Positions 45,947-55,744 of a stretch of DNA of 64,000 nucleotides are shown here, piece by piece; position 1 is the first letter of the stretch, and every line of letters starts with the position of its first letter. Position numbers and translations under genes: made by a program. This DNA is from Streptomyces sp. HNM0575. GTDB taxonomy: Bacteria > Actinomycetota > Actinomycetes > Streptomycetales > Streptomycetaceae. The stretch is taken from contig NZ_JAASAG010000008.1 in the NCBI RefSeq assembly GCF_012726265.1, positions 124,001-188,000 on the forward strand, in the 5' to 3' direction. Under the pieces are notes generated by a model. That model was given only the letters and a program-made list of their open reading frames with translations. It made no database searches and was not told the DNA's origin.

Positions 45947-47359
45947 GTGGGCGGTCCGACCCGGGATCAGGCGTACGCACCGGCGGACAGCGCGGGCCCG
46001 CCGCTGCCCGCCACCGTACGGATCGGATACGGCCTGGGCTCGCTGTGCACCGGGACCTTCCCCACCGTGCCCGGGCTGCTGCTGCTCTATTACCTGACCA
46101 ACGTGATGGCCGTGCCCGCGGCGCTCGCGGGCGTCGCCCTCTTCCTGCCCAAGGCGTGGGACGTACTGATCAATCCGGTCGTCGGCGTCGTCTGCGACCG
46201 CAGCCGGCTGCGCGGCGGACCGCGCCGCCCGTTCCTGCTGGCCGGAGCGTGCACGCTGCCGCCGCTGTTCGCGCTGCTCTTCGCGGCGCCCCCGGTGCGG
46301 GGTGCAGCGGCGGCGGCGTATGTCGCCGTGCTCTTCATGCTGGCCGCCACCGCCTACGCCGTCTTCCAGGTCCCGTACGTGGCGATGCCGGCGGAGATGA
46401 CCGACGAGACCGGCGAACGCGGCAGGCTGCTCGCCTGGCGCGTGGGCTTCCTCGGCGCGGCGATCCTGCTGTCCGGGGCCGTCGCACCGGCCATCGCGCA
46501 CGCGGGCGGGGACACGCCCGCGAGCTACCGGCTGATGGGGCTCTCCGTGGCGGCGCTGCTCGCGTGCGGGATGCTCGCCGCGTGGCGGGGCACGCGGCGG
46601 GCGCCCGGCGCCGCCCATACGACGGCAGAGCCCTCGCTGCGGGCCCAGCTCACGGCGGCGCGCAGCAACGTGCCCTTCCTGTATCTGGTGGGGATGTGGA
46701 TGGCGCAGGCCCTTGCCGTCGGCGTGATGCTGGCGGGAGTGCAGTACTTCGCCACCTACGTACTGGGCTCGGCGAGCGCCGTGACCCCGCTGTTCGCCTG
46801 CATGATCGGCCCGTTGGCGCTGGTGATGCCGCTGTGGAACCGGCTCGCGCGTGCGCGCGGCGTCAAGTACGCGCAGTTCTGCGCCAGTTGGGTGTTCCTC
46901 GGCGCCTCGCTCGTACTCGTGCTCACGCCGTGGGCGGGCGCGTGGCCCGCGTACGCGACGATCGCCGCGGTCGGAGTCGCATACGGCGGGCTTCAGTTGC
47001 TGCCGCTGCGGATGCTCGCCGACAACCTCGCCGCCGACGCGGTGCGTACGGGACGGCAGCGTGCCGCCACCTTCACCGGGCTGTGGACCGCGGCCGAGAC
47101 GCTGGCGTTCGCGCTGGGCGCGGGCGCCTTCGCGGCCGTACTCGCCGTGACCGGCTTCCGGTCCTCCGACGCGGCGCACGCGGTGGAGCAGCCCGGCTCG
47201 GCGCTTACCGGGATCACCTTCGGCATGAGCCTGGTGCCCGCCGCGTTCGCGGTGGTGAGCCTGTGGCTGCTGAGCAGGTACCGGGAGGAGCACGAGGAGC
47301 CGTCGCCTGCGGCGGCGGCCCCCGGCACCCTGGAGGACGAGACCCGCAGTGAGCACTGA
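45947..47359 (+). CDS. MFS_2/GPH-type transporter
   Basis: 470 residues from a GTG with ggagggg upstream. Twelve membrane segments are evident. IGYGLGSLCTGTFPTVPGLLLLYYLT and the cytoplasmic loop AWDVLINPVVGVVCDRSRLRGGPRRPFL are typical of the glycoside-pentoside-hexuronide:cation symporter (MFS_2) family. This family also contains the animal lysolipid and sphingosine-phosphate carriers MFSD2A/2B. The stop overlaps the start of the lyase gene, so the two are coupled. The substrate is inferred only from that neighbour. Confidence 0.9.
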   Translation: MGGPTRDQAYAPADSAGPPLPATVRIGYGLGSLCTGTFPTVPGLLLLYYLTNVMAVPAALAGVALFLPKAWDVLINPVVGVVCDRSRLRGGPRRPFLLAGACTLPPLFALLFAAPPVRGAAAAAYVAVLFMLAATAYAVFQVPYVAMPAEMTDETGERGRLLAWRVGFLGAAILLSGAVAPAIAHAGGDTPASYRLMGLSVAALLACGMLAAWRGTRRAPGAAHTTAEPSLRAQLTAARSNVPFLYLVGMWMAQALAVGVMLAGVQYFATYVLGSASAVTPLFACMIGPLALVMPLWNRLARARGVKYAQFCASWVFLGASLVLVLTPWAGAWPAYATIAAVGVAYGGLQLLPLRMLADNLAADAVRTGRQRAATFTGLWTAAETLAFALGAGAFAAVLAVTGFRSSDAAHAVEQPGSALTGITFGMSLVPAAFAVVSLWLLSRYREEHEEPSPAAAAPGTLEDETRSEH

Positions 47360-49172
47360 ATCCGCGCCCGGCCCGGACGGCCCGTCCGGCGCCTCCGGCA
47401 CCTCCGGCCCGTCCGGCACCTCCGGCCCGTCCGGCGCCTCCGGCCCGTCCGGCGCCTCCGGCCCGTCCGGCGCCTCCGGCACCTCGGGCCCTGCTCACCC
47501 CGCTCGCCCTGCCGGTTCGGCGGCCCGCCCCGACGGAGCCGCCCCGTTGCCGAAGGGGCGTCCCGCGGACGAGGTGCTCGCCGAACTGCGCGCGCTGCGC
47601 GGCCGGGACGCGCCCACCCGCGGCGGCCGCACCTTCGCCTACGTATACGACGCGGCGCTCGGCGGGCTCGACGAGCTTGCGTCCGCGGCCTATTCGTCGT
47701 ACGCCACCGTCAACGGCCTGGACATGACGGTCTTTCCGAGCGTCGCCCGGCTGGAGAACGACATCGTGCGCAGCGCCGCCGCACTGCTCGGCGCTCCCGG
47801 CACCCAGGGCACCTTCACCAGCGGCGGCACCGAGAGCATCCTGCTCGCCGTCAAGACGGCGCGGGATCACGCCCGTTCGGTGCGGGAGGTGACCGAGCCC
47901 CGGATGGTGCTGCCGTCCACGGCGCACGCGGCGTTCCACAAGGCGGCGGCGTATCTGGGGGTCGAGCCGGTGGTCGTGCCCGTCGACCCGGCGGACTACC
48001 GGGCCGACGCCGCGGCGATGGACGAGGCGACCGACGAGCGGACCGTGCTGGTGGTCGCCTCCGCTCCGTCCTATGCGCACGGCGTCGTCGACCCGGTGGA
48101 GCGCATCGCCTTCGCCGCGGCCGAGAAGGGAGTGCTGTGCCACGTCGACGCCTGCATCGGCGGCTGGCTGCTGCCGTACCTGCGCCGTGCGGGACGTGAA
48201 GTGCCCCCGTTCGGGATGGAGTTGAGGGGAGTCACCTCTCTCTCCGTGGATCTGCACAAGTACGGGTACGCGGACAAGGGCGCGTCCGTGGTGCTGTACC
48301 GGGACGCGGAGCTGCGCAGGTACCAGTTCTTCGCGCACGCCGGCTGGCCCGGCTATCCAGTGGTCAACCCGACCGTGCAGGGCACCAAGTCCGGCGGGCT
48401 GCTCGCGCAGGCGTGGGCGGTGCTGCGGCACGTGGGCGACGACGGGTACGAGGAGCTGGCGCGGCGGATCGCGGACGCGGCAGACCGGCTGCTGCCGGGG
48501 CTCGGGGAGCTGGAGGGCGTACGGGTGCTGGGGCGGCCGGAGGCCGGGCTGGTCGCGTTCACGCTCGACGGCGGCGCTGCGGCCGGGGGCGGCGAGCCCG
48601 GGGCCGCATCCGGAAGCGGTGACCCCGGCAGCGGTGACCACCCCGGCGGCGCTGACCACCCCGGCGGCAGCGGTGAACCCGGCGCGCCCCACGGCGACTT
48701 GAGCCTCGTGCTGCACCTCGCCGACGAGATGCGGATCCGCGGCTGGTACCTCCAGCCCCAGCTCGGCTTCGAAGGCATGCCGCCCAATCTGCATCTCACC
48801 CTGACCCCGGCGACGGCGGGCCAGGTCGACGCGCTGCTCGCCGATCTCCGCGAGGCGCTCACGGCCGCGCGGGCGCTCGCCCCCGTGGGCGTCGACCCGC
48901 AGCTCGCACGGCTCGCCAAGGGGCTCGACCCCTCCACCCTCGGCCCGGACGAGGTCGCCGCCGTGCTGTCGTACGCGGGCCTCGACGGCACCCTCGACGG
49001 CAGCGACGACAGCGGGAGCAGCGACAGCGCGGGCAGCGGCAGCGGGGCCGACGGCGGCGGCACGGCGGGCACGGTACGGATGGCTCCCGTCCTCGCCCTG
49101 CTCGACGCGCTGCCCGTGCCGCTCAAGGAGCGCCTGCTGACGGAGTACGTCGGCTCGGTCTTCCGGGTCTGA
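47349..49172 (+). CDS. PLP-dependent lyase, sphingosine-1-phosphate-lyase-like
   Basis: 607 residues from a GTG inside the transporter gene, with ggagg upstream. Residues 9-50 are a Gly/Ser/Pro tandem repeat (units like GTSGPSGASGPS). The enzyme follows: FTSGGTESILLAVKTARD, STAHAAFHKAAAYLG, HGVVDPVERIA, CHVDACIGGWLLP, then Lys304 (PLP) in SVDLHKYGYADKGASVVLY. This order and wording match eukaryotic sphingosine-1-phosphate lyase more than ordinary glutamate decarboxylase. The expected reaction splits a phosphorylated long-chain amino alcohol into an aldehyde and phosphoethanolamine. A second low-complexity insert lies at about 415-450. Confidence 0.88.
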   Translation: MSTESAPGPDGPSGASGTSGPSGTSGPSGASGPSGASGPSGASGTSGPAHPARPAGSAARPDGAAPLPKGRPADEVLAELRALRGRDAPTRGGRTFAYVYDAALGGLDELASAAYSSYATVNGLDMTVFPSVARLENDIVRSAAALLGAPGTQGTFTSGGTESILLAVKTARDHARSVREVTEPRMVLPSTAHAAFHKAAAYLGVEPVVVPVDPADYRADAAAMDEATDERTVLVVASAPSYAHGVVDPVERIAFAAAEKGVLCHVDACIGGWLLPYLRRAGREVPPFGMELRGVTSLSVDLHKYGYADKGASVVLYRDAELRRYQFFAHAGWPGYPVVNPTVQGTKSGGLLAQAWAVLRHVGDDGYEELARRIADAADRLLPGLGELEGVRVLGRPEAGLVAFTLDGGAAAGGGEPGAASGSGDPGSGDHPGGADHPGGSGEPGAPHGDLSLVLHLADEMRIRGWYLQPQLGFEGMPPNLHLTLTPATAGQVDALLADLREALTAARALAPVGVDPQLARLAKGLDPSTLGPDEVAAVLSYAGLDGTLDGSDDSGSSDSAGSGSGADGGGTAGTVRMAPVLALLDALPVPLKERLLTEYVGSVFRV

Positions 49173-49335
49173 CGGCCCGGCGCCCCCGGCGCCCCGGCGC
49201 CCCGACTGCAACCGGCGAACGGTCTCCTGTCGTCGTGTCAGATGACCGAACGGGGGAGCGTGCGTGACGGCGTGCACAAGCACGAGGCGGGAAAGCGGGG
49301 CCGCGCGCAAGACCACGTGATTCCAGAGGGAAAGC

Positions 49336-50583
49336 ATGAAACCGTTGCATCTCAAGGGTGCGGCCGCGCTCGCCGCCGCCGCACTGGTGGGAGTCGGGTA
49401 CCAGACCGCCTTCGGCAGTGAATCCGGGCCGCATCGCCAGTCGGGATCCACCTCCCCGGCGCCGGCCTCGATGGCGCCCAGCGCGCAGGCACCGGCCGCG
49501 CCGAAGCTGAAGGTCTCGTACTGGGGGAAGTCGCTGGAGGCCGAACTGACCGACATAGCCCCGGTCTCGGCAGACGAGGGCTGGGCCGTCGGCACGTCGC
49601 GGAACGACGACGGCAGCGGGGAGGCCAAGCAGATCCTGCTGCACCGCAAGGGCAAGGAGTGGAAGCCGAGCCCGGTCCCTGAGGGCGGCGAGAAGACCCT
49701 TCTCACCCGGGTCGACGCCTCCGGCCCGGACAACGTATGGGTCTTCGGCATGAAGACCGCCGGCGAGAAGCCGCCCGTCGCCTTCCGCTGGGACGGGAAG
49801 CAGTGGCACGAGATGAAGGTGCCCGTCGCGAACGACCGCTGGGAGGGCCCGCGTTCGACGGCCGTGCTCGCCGCCGACGATGTATGGCTGCTCGGCGGGG
49901 AACGGAACGCCTACCACTGGGACGGCAGGAAGTGGACCAAGTCCCAGCTTCCCGCCGTGGCGATGGACATCGCCGGCACCGGCGGCCGGGACGTGTGGGC
50001 CGTCGGCCTCCGCGACACGGGAGACGACGACGGTGGCGGCCCGATGAGCCAGCCGTCCGCCATGCACTGGGACGGGAAGAAGTGGAAGACCGCCGAGACC
50101 CCCGAGTACCACTTCCCGGACCCGCCGGCGGAGGAGGCCTCCAGCCTGGACGCCGTGGTCGCCGTCTCGGAGAACGAGGTGTGGGCCCTGGGCCGCCACG
50201 ACTACAACCACGGTGAGGGAGGCCCCGAACCGGAGGACGAGGTCATCCTGCTTCGCTGGGACGGGAACGCGTGGAAGGAGGCCCCCGAGAAGGCGGCGAA
50301 GAAGGCGGAGATGCTGGCCTCCGACGGCGACGGCGGACTGATGCTGGACACCGACCTGCACATGACCAAGGACGGCGCACTTCACAAGATCGCCAAGGCC
50401 GAGCCCGTGCCGGGCCGTTCGGGGAAGGTCGAACCGGTCGACAAGAAGCAGGGCTTCGTGAACGACAAGGCGGTCCTCGTGCCCGGTACGCGCCAGGTGT
50501 GGTGCGGGGGCACCATCACGCTCGGCTCGCACGGCGACGCCAACTTCCGCCGGGCCGGGGTGGTGAGCTACGACGCGGGCTGA
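49336..50583 (+). CDS. Secreted protein with WDG beta-propeller-like repeats
   Basis: 415 residues; the ATG follows gagggaaagc. The N-terminus looks like a signal peptide (AALAAAALVGVGYQTAFG) and is followed by a Ser/Pro/Ala linker. About five blade-like repeats carry a WDGKxW core (RWDGKQWHEM, HWDGRKWTKS, HWDGKKWKTA, RWDGNAWKEA) alternating with DNVWVFG/DVWLLGG/DVWAVGL. The pattern fits a beta-propeller. There is no enzyme signature, so a binding or scaffold role outside the cell is inferred. A perfect terminator follows. Confidence 0.82.
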   Translation: MKPLHLKGAAALAAAALVGVGYQTAFGSESGPHRQSGSTSPAPASMAPSAQAPAAPKLKVSYWGKSLEAELTDIAPVSADEGWAVGTSRNDDGSGEAKQILLHRKGKEWKPSPVPEGGEKTLLTRVDASGPDNVWVFGMKTAGEKPPVAFRWDGKQWHEMKVPVANDRWEGPRSTAVLAADDVWLLGGERNAYHWDGRKWTKSQLPAVAMDIAGTGGRDVWAVGLRDTGDDDGGGPMSQPSAMHWDGKKWKTAETPEYHFPDPPAEEASSLDAVVAVSENEVWALGRHDYNHGEGGPEPEDEVILLRWDGNAWKEAPEKAAKKAEMLASDGDGGLMLDTDLHMTKDGALHKIAKAEPVPGRSGKVEPVDKKQGFVNDKAVLVPGTRQVWCGGTITLGSHGDANFRRAGVVSYDAG

Positions 50584-50601
50584 CCGAGCCCGGTGAACGG
50601 C

Positions 50602-50646
50602 CCGCTCCCCGCACCTGCGCTCCAGGTGCGGGGAGCGGCTGTTTTG
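50602..50646 (+). terminator. Very strong factor-independent terminator
   Basis: A perfect 16-base stem (50602-50617 with 50623-50638) has a 5-base loop, followed by ggctgttttg. It isolates the propeller gene from the acylase gene. Confidence 0.92.
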
Positions 50647-50746
50647 CGCCTTGTGTGAGTACCGCCGTCCGCGCATCTACCCAGGGGTAGTAACGAGGGT
50701 TAACGTTCGCCGCAAGCTGCCGCATCTCACCCCGCAGGAGATTCCG

Positions 50747-53638
50747 GTGATCAACTCCCGTGCTTCGTACGGAACATGGCGGACCCGGCGCACCTGGCGG
50801 ACCTCGCGGACCCGGCGCACCTGGGAGCCCCGGCTCACCCGGCGCACCCGGCTCACCGCGAAGAGGCTGCGCCGCACGGTGGTCGCCGTCGCCGCGGCCG
50901 CGCTTCTCGCACCCCTCGTGGGCGCTTCACCGGCGTACGCGGCCGGAGCCGCACACACGGCGCGGTCCGGGCCCGCATCCGGCGACCCCTGCCGGGGCCA
51001 GTGCCGCGACATCCTCCCCGCCGGGCAGAACGGCCACGCCACCCTCACCGAGATACTGCTGCACAAGGCCACCGGCCTGCGCCCGAAGCACTCGGCCGAC
51101 CAACTCGGCCCGTACGCGGACCTGTTGCACGACTACTCCGGCCTGAGCGACGACAAGCTCGGCGACTACTTCAACGACGCCTCCTTCGGCGTGCCCGCGG
51201 ACCAGGTGGAGAGCGCCGAGAAGCCACGTGCCGATGTGACCGTCACCCGCGACAAGGCCACGGGCACGCCGCACATCAAGGGCACGACCCGTGCCGGGAC
51301 GGAGTTCGGCGCCGGATACGCCGCGGGCCAGGACCGGTTGTGGCTCATCGACGTCCTCCGGCACGTCGGACGCGGCCGGCTGTCGTCCTTCGCGGGCGGT
51401 GCGGAGGGCAACCGGGAGCTGGAGCAGAGCCTTTGGGCCACCGCCCCGTACACCGAGAAGGACCTCGAACGGCAGGTCGCCCGGATCCGCGACTCGGGCG
51501 CACGCGGCGCCCTGGCCTACGACGACATCAAGAGCTACGTCGGCGGGCTCAACGCCTACATCGACGACAGCCGCGGTGCGCTGGACTACCCGGGCGAGTA
51601 CGTGCTCACCGGCCACGGCTCGAAGATCGAGGACTTCAAGGTCACCGACGTCGTCGCGATCGCCTCCGTCATCGGCGCGATCTTCGGCAACGGAGGCGGC
51701 GGCGAGGTCGGCAACGCCCTGGCCAGGCTGGCGTTCCGGCAGCAGTACGGGAAGACGGCCGGCGACGAGGCGTACACGGCGTGGCGTGCGCAGAACGACA
51801 CCGGGGCCACAACCACCGTGCACGGCAAGGAGTTTCCGTACGCCGGCTCCCCGAAGAAGCCGCGCGGCGTGGCCGCACCGGACGGCGGTTCCGTCACCGC
51901 ATACGACCACTCGCAGAACGAGGACGGCACGGACGCCGCCGCGCGGAGCACGGGCGTGCTGCCCGGCGACCTCATCAGCGCCAGGAAGGGCATGTCCAAC
52001 GCGCTGATGGTCTCCGGCAGGCACACCGCCTCCGGCAGTCCGATCGCCGTCTTCGGCCCGCAGACCGGCTACTTCTCTCCGCAGATCCTGATGGTGCAGG
52101 AGCTGGACGGGCCCGGACTGCGCTCTCGCGGCGCCTCCTTCCCCGGACTGGGCTTCTACGTGGAGCTCGGCCGCGGCCTCGACTACTCCTGGAGCGCCAC
52201 ATCCGCGGGCCAGGACATCACCGACACCTTCGCCGTCGAGCTCTGCGAGCAGTCCGGCGCGGAGCCCACCACGGCGTCGCAGAGCTACATGCTGCACGGC
52301 GAGTGCACGCCGTTCGACAGGCTCTCCAGGCACAACGAGTGGAAGCCGACCCTCGCCGACGGCACGAAGGCCGGCTCGTACGACGTGGTGACGCTCCGCT
52401 CCGCGTACGGCCTGGTCAGCCACACGGGGAAGGTCGACGGCAAGCCGGTTGCCTTCACCGCGCTGCGCTCCACGTACCTCCACGAAGCCGACTCGGTGAT
52501 CGGCTTCCAGAAGTTCAACGACCCTTCGGCGATCACCTCCGCGCGCAGCTTCCAGCGGGCGGCGCAGGACATCGGCTACACCTTCAACTGGTTCTATGCG
52601 GACGCCGATCACACCGCGTACTTCAACTCCGGTGACAATCCGGTGCGTTCGAAGGACACCGATCCCGACCAGCCGATACGGGCGGGCAAGGCGCAGGAGT
52701 GGAAGGACTGGGACCCGCAGACCAACACGTCCGCCGTGACGCCGCCCGCCGAGCATCCGAACTCCGTGGACCAGGACTACTTCGTCAACTGGAACAACAA
52801 GCAGGCCGACGGCTACTCCGCGGACTGGGCCAACGGCCCGGTGCACCGGGGAGACCTGCTCGACACCAGGGTCGCCGCACTGGTGAAACAGGGCTCCGTG
52901 ACGCGTACGAAGCTGGTACAGGCGATGGAGAACGCGGCGGCTGCGGACCTGCGGGCGGAGAAGGTGCTGCCCGAAGTCCTCGATGTCATCGGCTCGTCCA
53001 AGGTGACGGACTCCGAACTGGCCCGCACGGTCGGGGAGTTGCGTGCGTGGGTGAAGTCCGGTTCGCAGCGGCGCGAGGCCGCGCGGGACGACGGCGAGTA
53101 TGAACACGCGGAAGCCATAAGGGTGCTGGACGCCTGGTGGCCGCTGCTGGTGAAGGGCGAGTTCGAACCGGAGCTGGGCGAGAAGCTCTACCGGTCGCTG
53201 ACCTCGCTCGCGCCGGTGAACGAGTCGCCGTCCGGCGGCCAGAACGGCGGCGAAGGGAGCGGCGGTGTGGGAGCCGGCCAGCCGCACAAGGGCTCGGCGC
53301 TCCAGCACGGCTGGTGGTCGTTCGTGCAGAAGGATCTGCGCGCCGTGCAGGGCGAGGACGTCGAGTCCCCGCTCGACAGGCCCTACTGCGGCGGCGGTTC
53401 ACTCGCCGAGTGCCGCAGGATGCTGCTGACGACGCTGGCCGAGGCCGCCGCCGTCCCCGCCGAGAAGACCTATCCCGGCGACGAGGAGTGCGACGCGGGC
53501 GACCAGGTGTGCGCCGACTCGATCGTGCACCGGGCGATGGGCGGCATCACCGTGCCGCGGATCGCCTGGCAGAACCGGCCCACCTACCAGCAGGTCGTGG
53601 AGTTCCCCGCCCGGCGCGAGGGCGCGTCCGCGCGGTGA
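50747..53638 (+). CDS. Penicillin-acylase-family Ntn hydrolase, secreted
   Basis: 963 residues from a GTG with caggag six bases upstream; longer starts lack a ribosome site. Residues 5-40 are a tandem WRTRRT/SRTRRT-type repeat, followed by KRLRRTVVAVAAAALLAPLVG, a signal peptide (possibly Tat-like) ending near SPAYAA. The alpha part has DKATGTPHIKGTTRAGTEFGAGYAAGQDR. The presumed autocatalytic Ser417 lies in KGMSNALMVSGRH. This family hydrolyses amide bonds of acyl amides such as penicillins, acyl-homoserine lactones or lipid amides outside the membrane. The substrate here is unknown. Confidence 0.93.
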   Translation: MINSRASYGTWRTRRTWRTSRTRRTWEPRLTRRTRLTAKRLRRTVVAVAAAALLAPLVGASPAYAAGAAHTARSGPASGDPCRGQCRDILPAGQNGHATLTEILLHKATGLRPKHSADQLGPYADLLHDYSGLSDDKLGDYFNDASFGVPADQVESAEKPRADVTVTRDKATGTPHIKGTTRAGTEFGAGYAAGQDRLWLIDVLRHVGRGRLSSFAGGAEGNRELEQSLWATAPYTEKDLERQVARIRDSGARGALAYDDIKSYVGGLNAYIDDSRGALDYPGEYVLTGHGSKIEDFKVTDVVAIASVIGAIFGNGGGGEVGNALARLAFRQQYGKTAGDEAYTAWRAQNDTGATTTVHGKEFPYAGSPKKPRGVAAPDGGSVTAYDHSQNEDGTDAAARSTGVLPGDLISARKGMSNALMVSGRHTASGSPIAVFGPQTGYFSPQILMVQELDGPGLRSRGASFPGLGFYVELGRGLDYSWSATSAGQDITDTFAVELCEQSGAEPTTASQSYMLHGECTPFDRLSRHNEWKPTLADGTKAGSYDVVTLRSAYGLVSHTGKVDGKPVAFTALRSTYLHEADSVIGFQKFNDPSAITSARSFQRAAQDIGYTFNWFYADADHTAYFNSGDNPVRSKDTDPDQPIRAGKAQEWKDWDPQTNTSAVTPPAEHPNSVDQDYFVNWNNKQADGYSADWANGPVHRGDLLDTRVAALVKQGSVTRTKLVQAMENAAAADLRAEKVLPEVLDVIGSSKVTDSELARTVGELRAWVKSGSQRREAARDDGEYEHAEAIRVLDAWWPLLVKGEFEPELGEKLYRSLTSLAPVNESPSGGQNGGEGSGGVGAGQPHKGSALQHGWWSFVQKDLRAVQGEDVESPLDRPYCGGGSLAECRRMLLTTLAEAAAVPAEKTYPGDEECDAGDQVCADSIVHRAMGGITVPRIAWQNRPTYQQVVEFPARREGASAR

Positions 53639-53665
53639 CCCCTCCCTCACGGTCTCGGCACCTTC

Positions 53666-53708
53666 GTCACGGCCCGGCGCCGGGCGGTCGGTCCTGCCGG
53701 GCCGTGAC
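53666..53708. terminator. Bidirectional terminator, acylase/amidase
   Basis: A perfect 12-base inverted repeat (gtcacggcccgg with ccgggccgtgac) lies between the convergent acylase and amidase genes. Confidence 0.75.
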
Positions 53709-53811
53709 GGTTGCCGGGCCGTGGCGGCCGGTCGTGGCCGCCGCCGGCTACTGACCCCGCCCGGCGGCTCACCGAGGGCCTGACCGCCCGGCGGCCCACC
53801 GCCCTGCCGCT

Positions 53812-54480
53812 TCACCGACGCGCGGCGGAGCCGCCCCGCGCCTCGGCCTCGCGAGCCTCGCGCACGTAGCCCATGTACCGCTTCCAGTCCCAGTGCGGCC
53901 CCGGATCGGTGTGGTCGGCGCCCGGCACCTCGTTGTGCCCGACGATGTGCTTCCGGTCGACGGGTATGGCGTACCGCTTGCATATACGGGCCGTGAGCCG
54001 CGCGGAGGACCGGTACATCGCCTCCGTGAAGTTCTGCGGACGGTCGACGAAGCCCTCGTGCTCGATGCCTATGCTGCGCTCGTTGTAGCCGCGGTTCCCC
54101 GCGTGGTAGGCGACGTCCAGCTCCCGCACCATCTGCACCGTCCGCCCGTCGCTCGCCCGCACCACATAGTGCGCGGCGGCCTCGTGCAGGGGATCGCGGA
54201 ACACCTTCACAGCCGTACGGAAGTCGCTCTCGGTCACGTGGATCACGACGCGGTCGATGACGTAGTCGGCGGGCCGGTCCGCGAAGCGCAGATTCCCCTC
54301 CGAGGCGGCGACCCAGTGCACGCCGGGCTCGTCGACCTCGCCCTCCTTGCGCTGCTTGTCGACCCCCGGTACGCGCCACCACAGGCGCGAGGCCGTGTCC
54401 CAGTTGAGGGCGGCGGCCGCGGCCAGTGCCACGCCGCTGCCGCCGCCGATGAGCCAAGTGCGCCGAGAGACCGATCCCAT
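53812..54480 (-). CDS. N-acetylmuramoyl-L-alanine amidase (Amidase_2), Tat-exported
   Basis: 222 residues. The twin-arginine signal is [20 protein letters not shown]. The amidase_2 (T7-lysozyme-like) fold has Zn-ligand histidines in [10 protein letters not shown] and in [12 protein letters not shown], with the RHIVGHNE-type segment ([11 protein letters not shown]). It cuts the bond between muramic acid and the stem peptide outside the membrane. It lies back-to-back with mnmA, whose start is only 82 bases away. Confidence 0.93.
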   Translation of the reverse strand: MGSVSRRTWLIGGGSGVALAAAAALNWDTASRLWWRVPGVDKQRKEGEVDEPGVHWVAASEGNLRFADRPADYVIDRVVIHVTESDFRTAVKVFRDPLHEAAAHYVVRASDGRTVQMVRELDVAYHAGNRGYNERSIGIEHEGFVDRPQNFTEAMYRSSARLTARICKRYAIPVDRKHIVGHNEVPGADHTDPGPHWDWKRYMGYVREAREAEARGGSAARR

Positions 54481-54562
54481 GACCGGTCAAACGCTCGCGC
54501 CCGCCGTCCCGGTTCCGCTCGCTTACGGGGACGCGGCCCGCTGCGTCTACCCTGGACGGGTT

Positions 54563-55729
54563 ATGACTGACGCTTCCCGCACCCACGGGCCGCCCGTCGG
54601 CGGCGCTCTCAGGCTGCGTGTCCTCGCCGCCATGTCCGGCGGCGTGGACTCCGCCGTCGCCGCCGCGCGCGCCGCCGAGGCGGGCCACGACGTCACGGGC
54701 GTGCACCTCGCCCTCTCCGAGAACCCGAAGTCGTTCCGCACCGGCGCCCGCGGCTGCTGCACGATCGAGGACTCCCGGGACGCCCGCCGCGCCGCGGACG
54801 TCATCGGGATCCCCTTCTACGTCTGGGACTTGGCCGAGCGCTTCCGTGAGGACGTCGTCGAGGACTTCGTCGCCGAGTACGAGGCGGGCCGTACGCCGAA
54901 CCCGTGCCTGCGCTGCAACGAGAAGATCAAGTTCGCGGCGCTGCTGGACAAGGCGCTGGCCCTGGGCTTCGACGCGGTGTGCACGGGCCACTACGCCACG
55001 GTGGTCACGCGCGACGACGGCACCCGCGAGCTGCACCGCGCGAGCGACGCCGCCAAGGACCAGAGCTATGTCCTCGGAGTGCTCGACGCCCGTCAGCTGG
55101 CGCACGCCATGTTCCCCCTCGGCGACACGCTCACCAGCAAGGACGAGATCAGGGAAGAGGCGGAGCGGCGCGGCCTCGCCGTCGCGAAGAAGCCCGACAG
55201 CCACGACATCTGCTTCATCGCGGACGGCGACACCCAGGGCTTCCTCGCCGGCCGCCTCGGCACCTCCGAGGGCGACATCCTCGACGAGGACGGCCACAAG
55301 CTCGGCACCCACGAGGGCGCCTACGGCTTCACCATCGGCCAGCGCAAGGGCCTGCGCATCGGGCACCCGGCGCCCGACGGCAAGCCGCGGTACGTGCTGG
55401 ACATCTCACCGGTGGACAACACGGTCACCGTCGGCCCCGCCGCCTCCCTCGACGTCGCGGCGCTGACCGCCGTCAAGCCCCGCTGGTGCGGCACCGGGCC
55501 CGCAGGACCCGGCACGTACACGGCCCAGCTGCGCGCCCACGGCGGCGAGGCGGAGGTCACCGCCGAACCGGCGGACGACGGGGCCGAGTTGAGGGTCCGC
55601 TTCACCGAACCGGTACGCGGCGTGGCCCCGGGCCAGGCAATCGTCCTCTACGACGGCACGCGCGTCATCGGCTCGGCGACGATCGCCACGACGGAGCGGA
55701 CCAGCCCCGCGGGCGTCAACAGCGCCTGA
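54563..55729 (+). CDS. mnmA: tRNA 2-thiouridylase MnmA
   Basis: 388 residues from ATG 54563. The PP-loop is [15 protein letters not shown]. The catalytic cysteine pair lies in [12 protein letters not shown] and [20 protein letters not shown] is also family-typical. It converts U34 of Glu, Gln and Lys tRNAs to 2-thiouridine using sulfur that originates from a cysteine desulfurase. The nearest such enzyme is at 44461 on the same strand. A clear terminator follows. Confidence 0.97.
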   Translation: MTDASRTHGPPVGGALRLRVLAAMSGGVDSAVAAARAAEAGHDVTGVHLALSENPKSFRTGARGCCTIEDSRDARRAADVIGIPFYVWDLAERFREDVVEDFVAEYEAGRTPNPCLRCNEKIKFAALLDKALALGFDAVCTGHYATVVTRDDGTRELHRASDAAKDQSYVLGVLDARQLAHAMFPLGDTLTSKDEIREEAERRGLAVAKKPDSHDICFIADGDTQGFLAGRLGTSEGDILDEDGHKLGTHEGAYGFTIGQRKGLRIGHPAPDGKPRYVLDISPVDNTVTVGPAASLDVAALTAVKPRWCGTGPAGPGTYTAQLRAHGGEAEVTAEPADDGAELRVRFTEPVRGVAPGQAIVLYDGTRVIGSATIATTERTSPAGVNSA

Positions 55730-55744
55730 CGGAGAGACTTTTCA

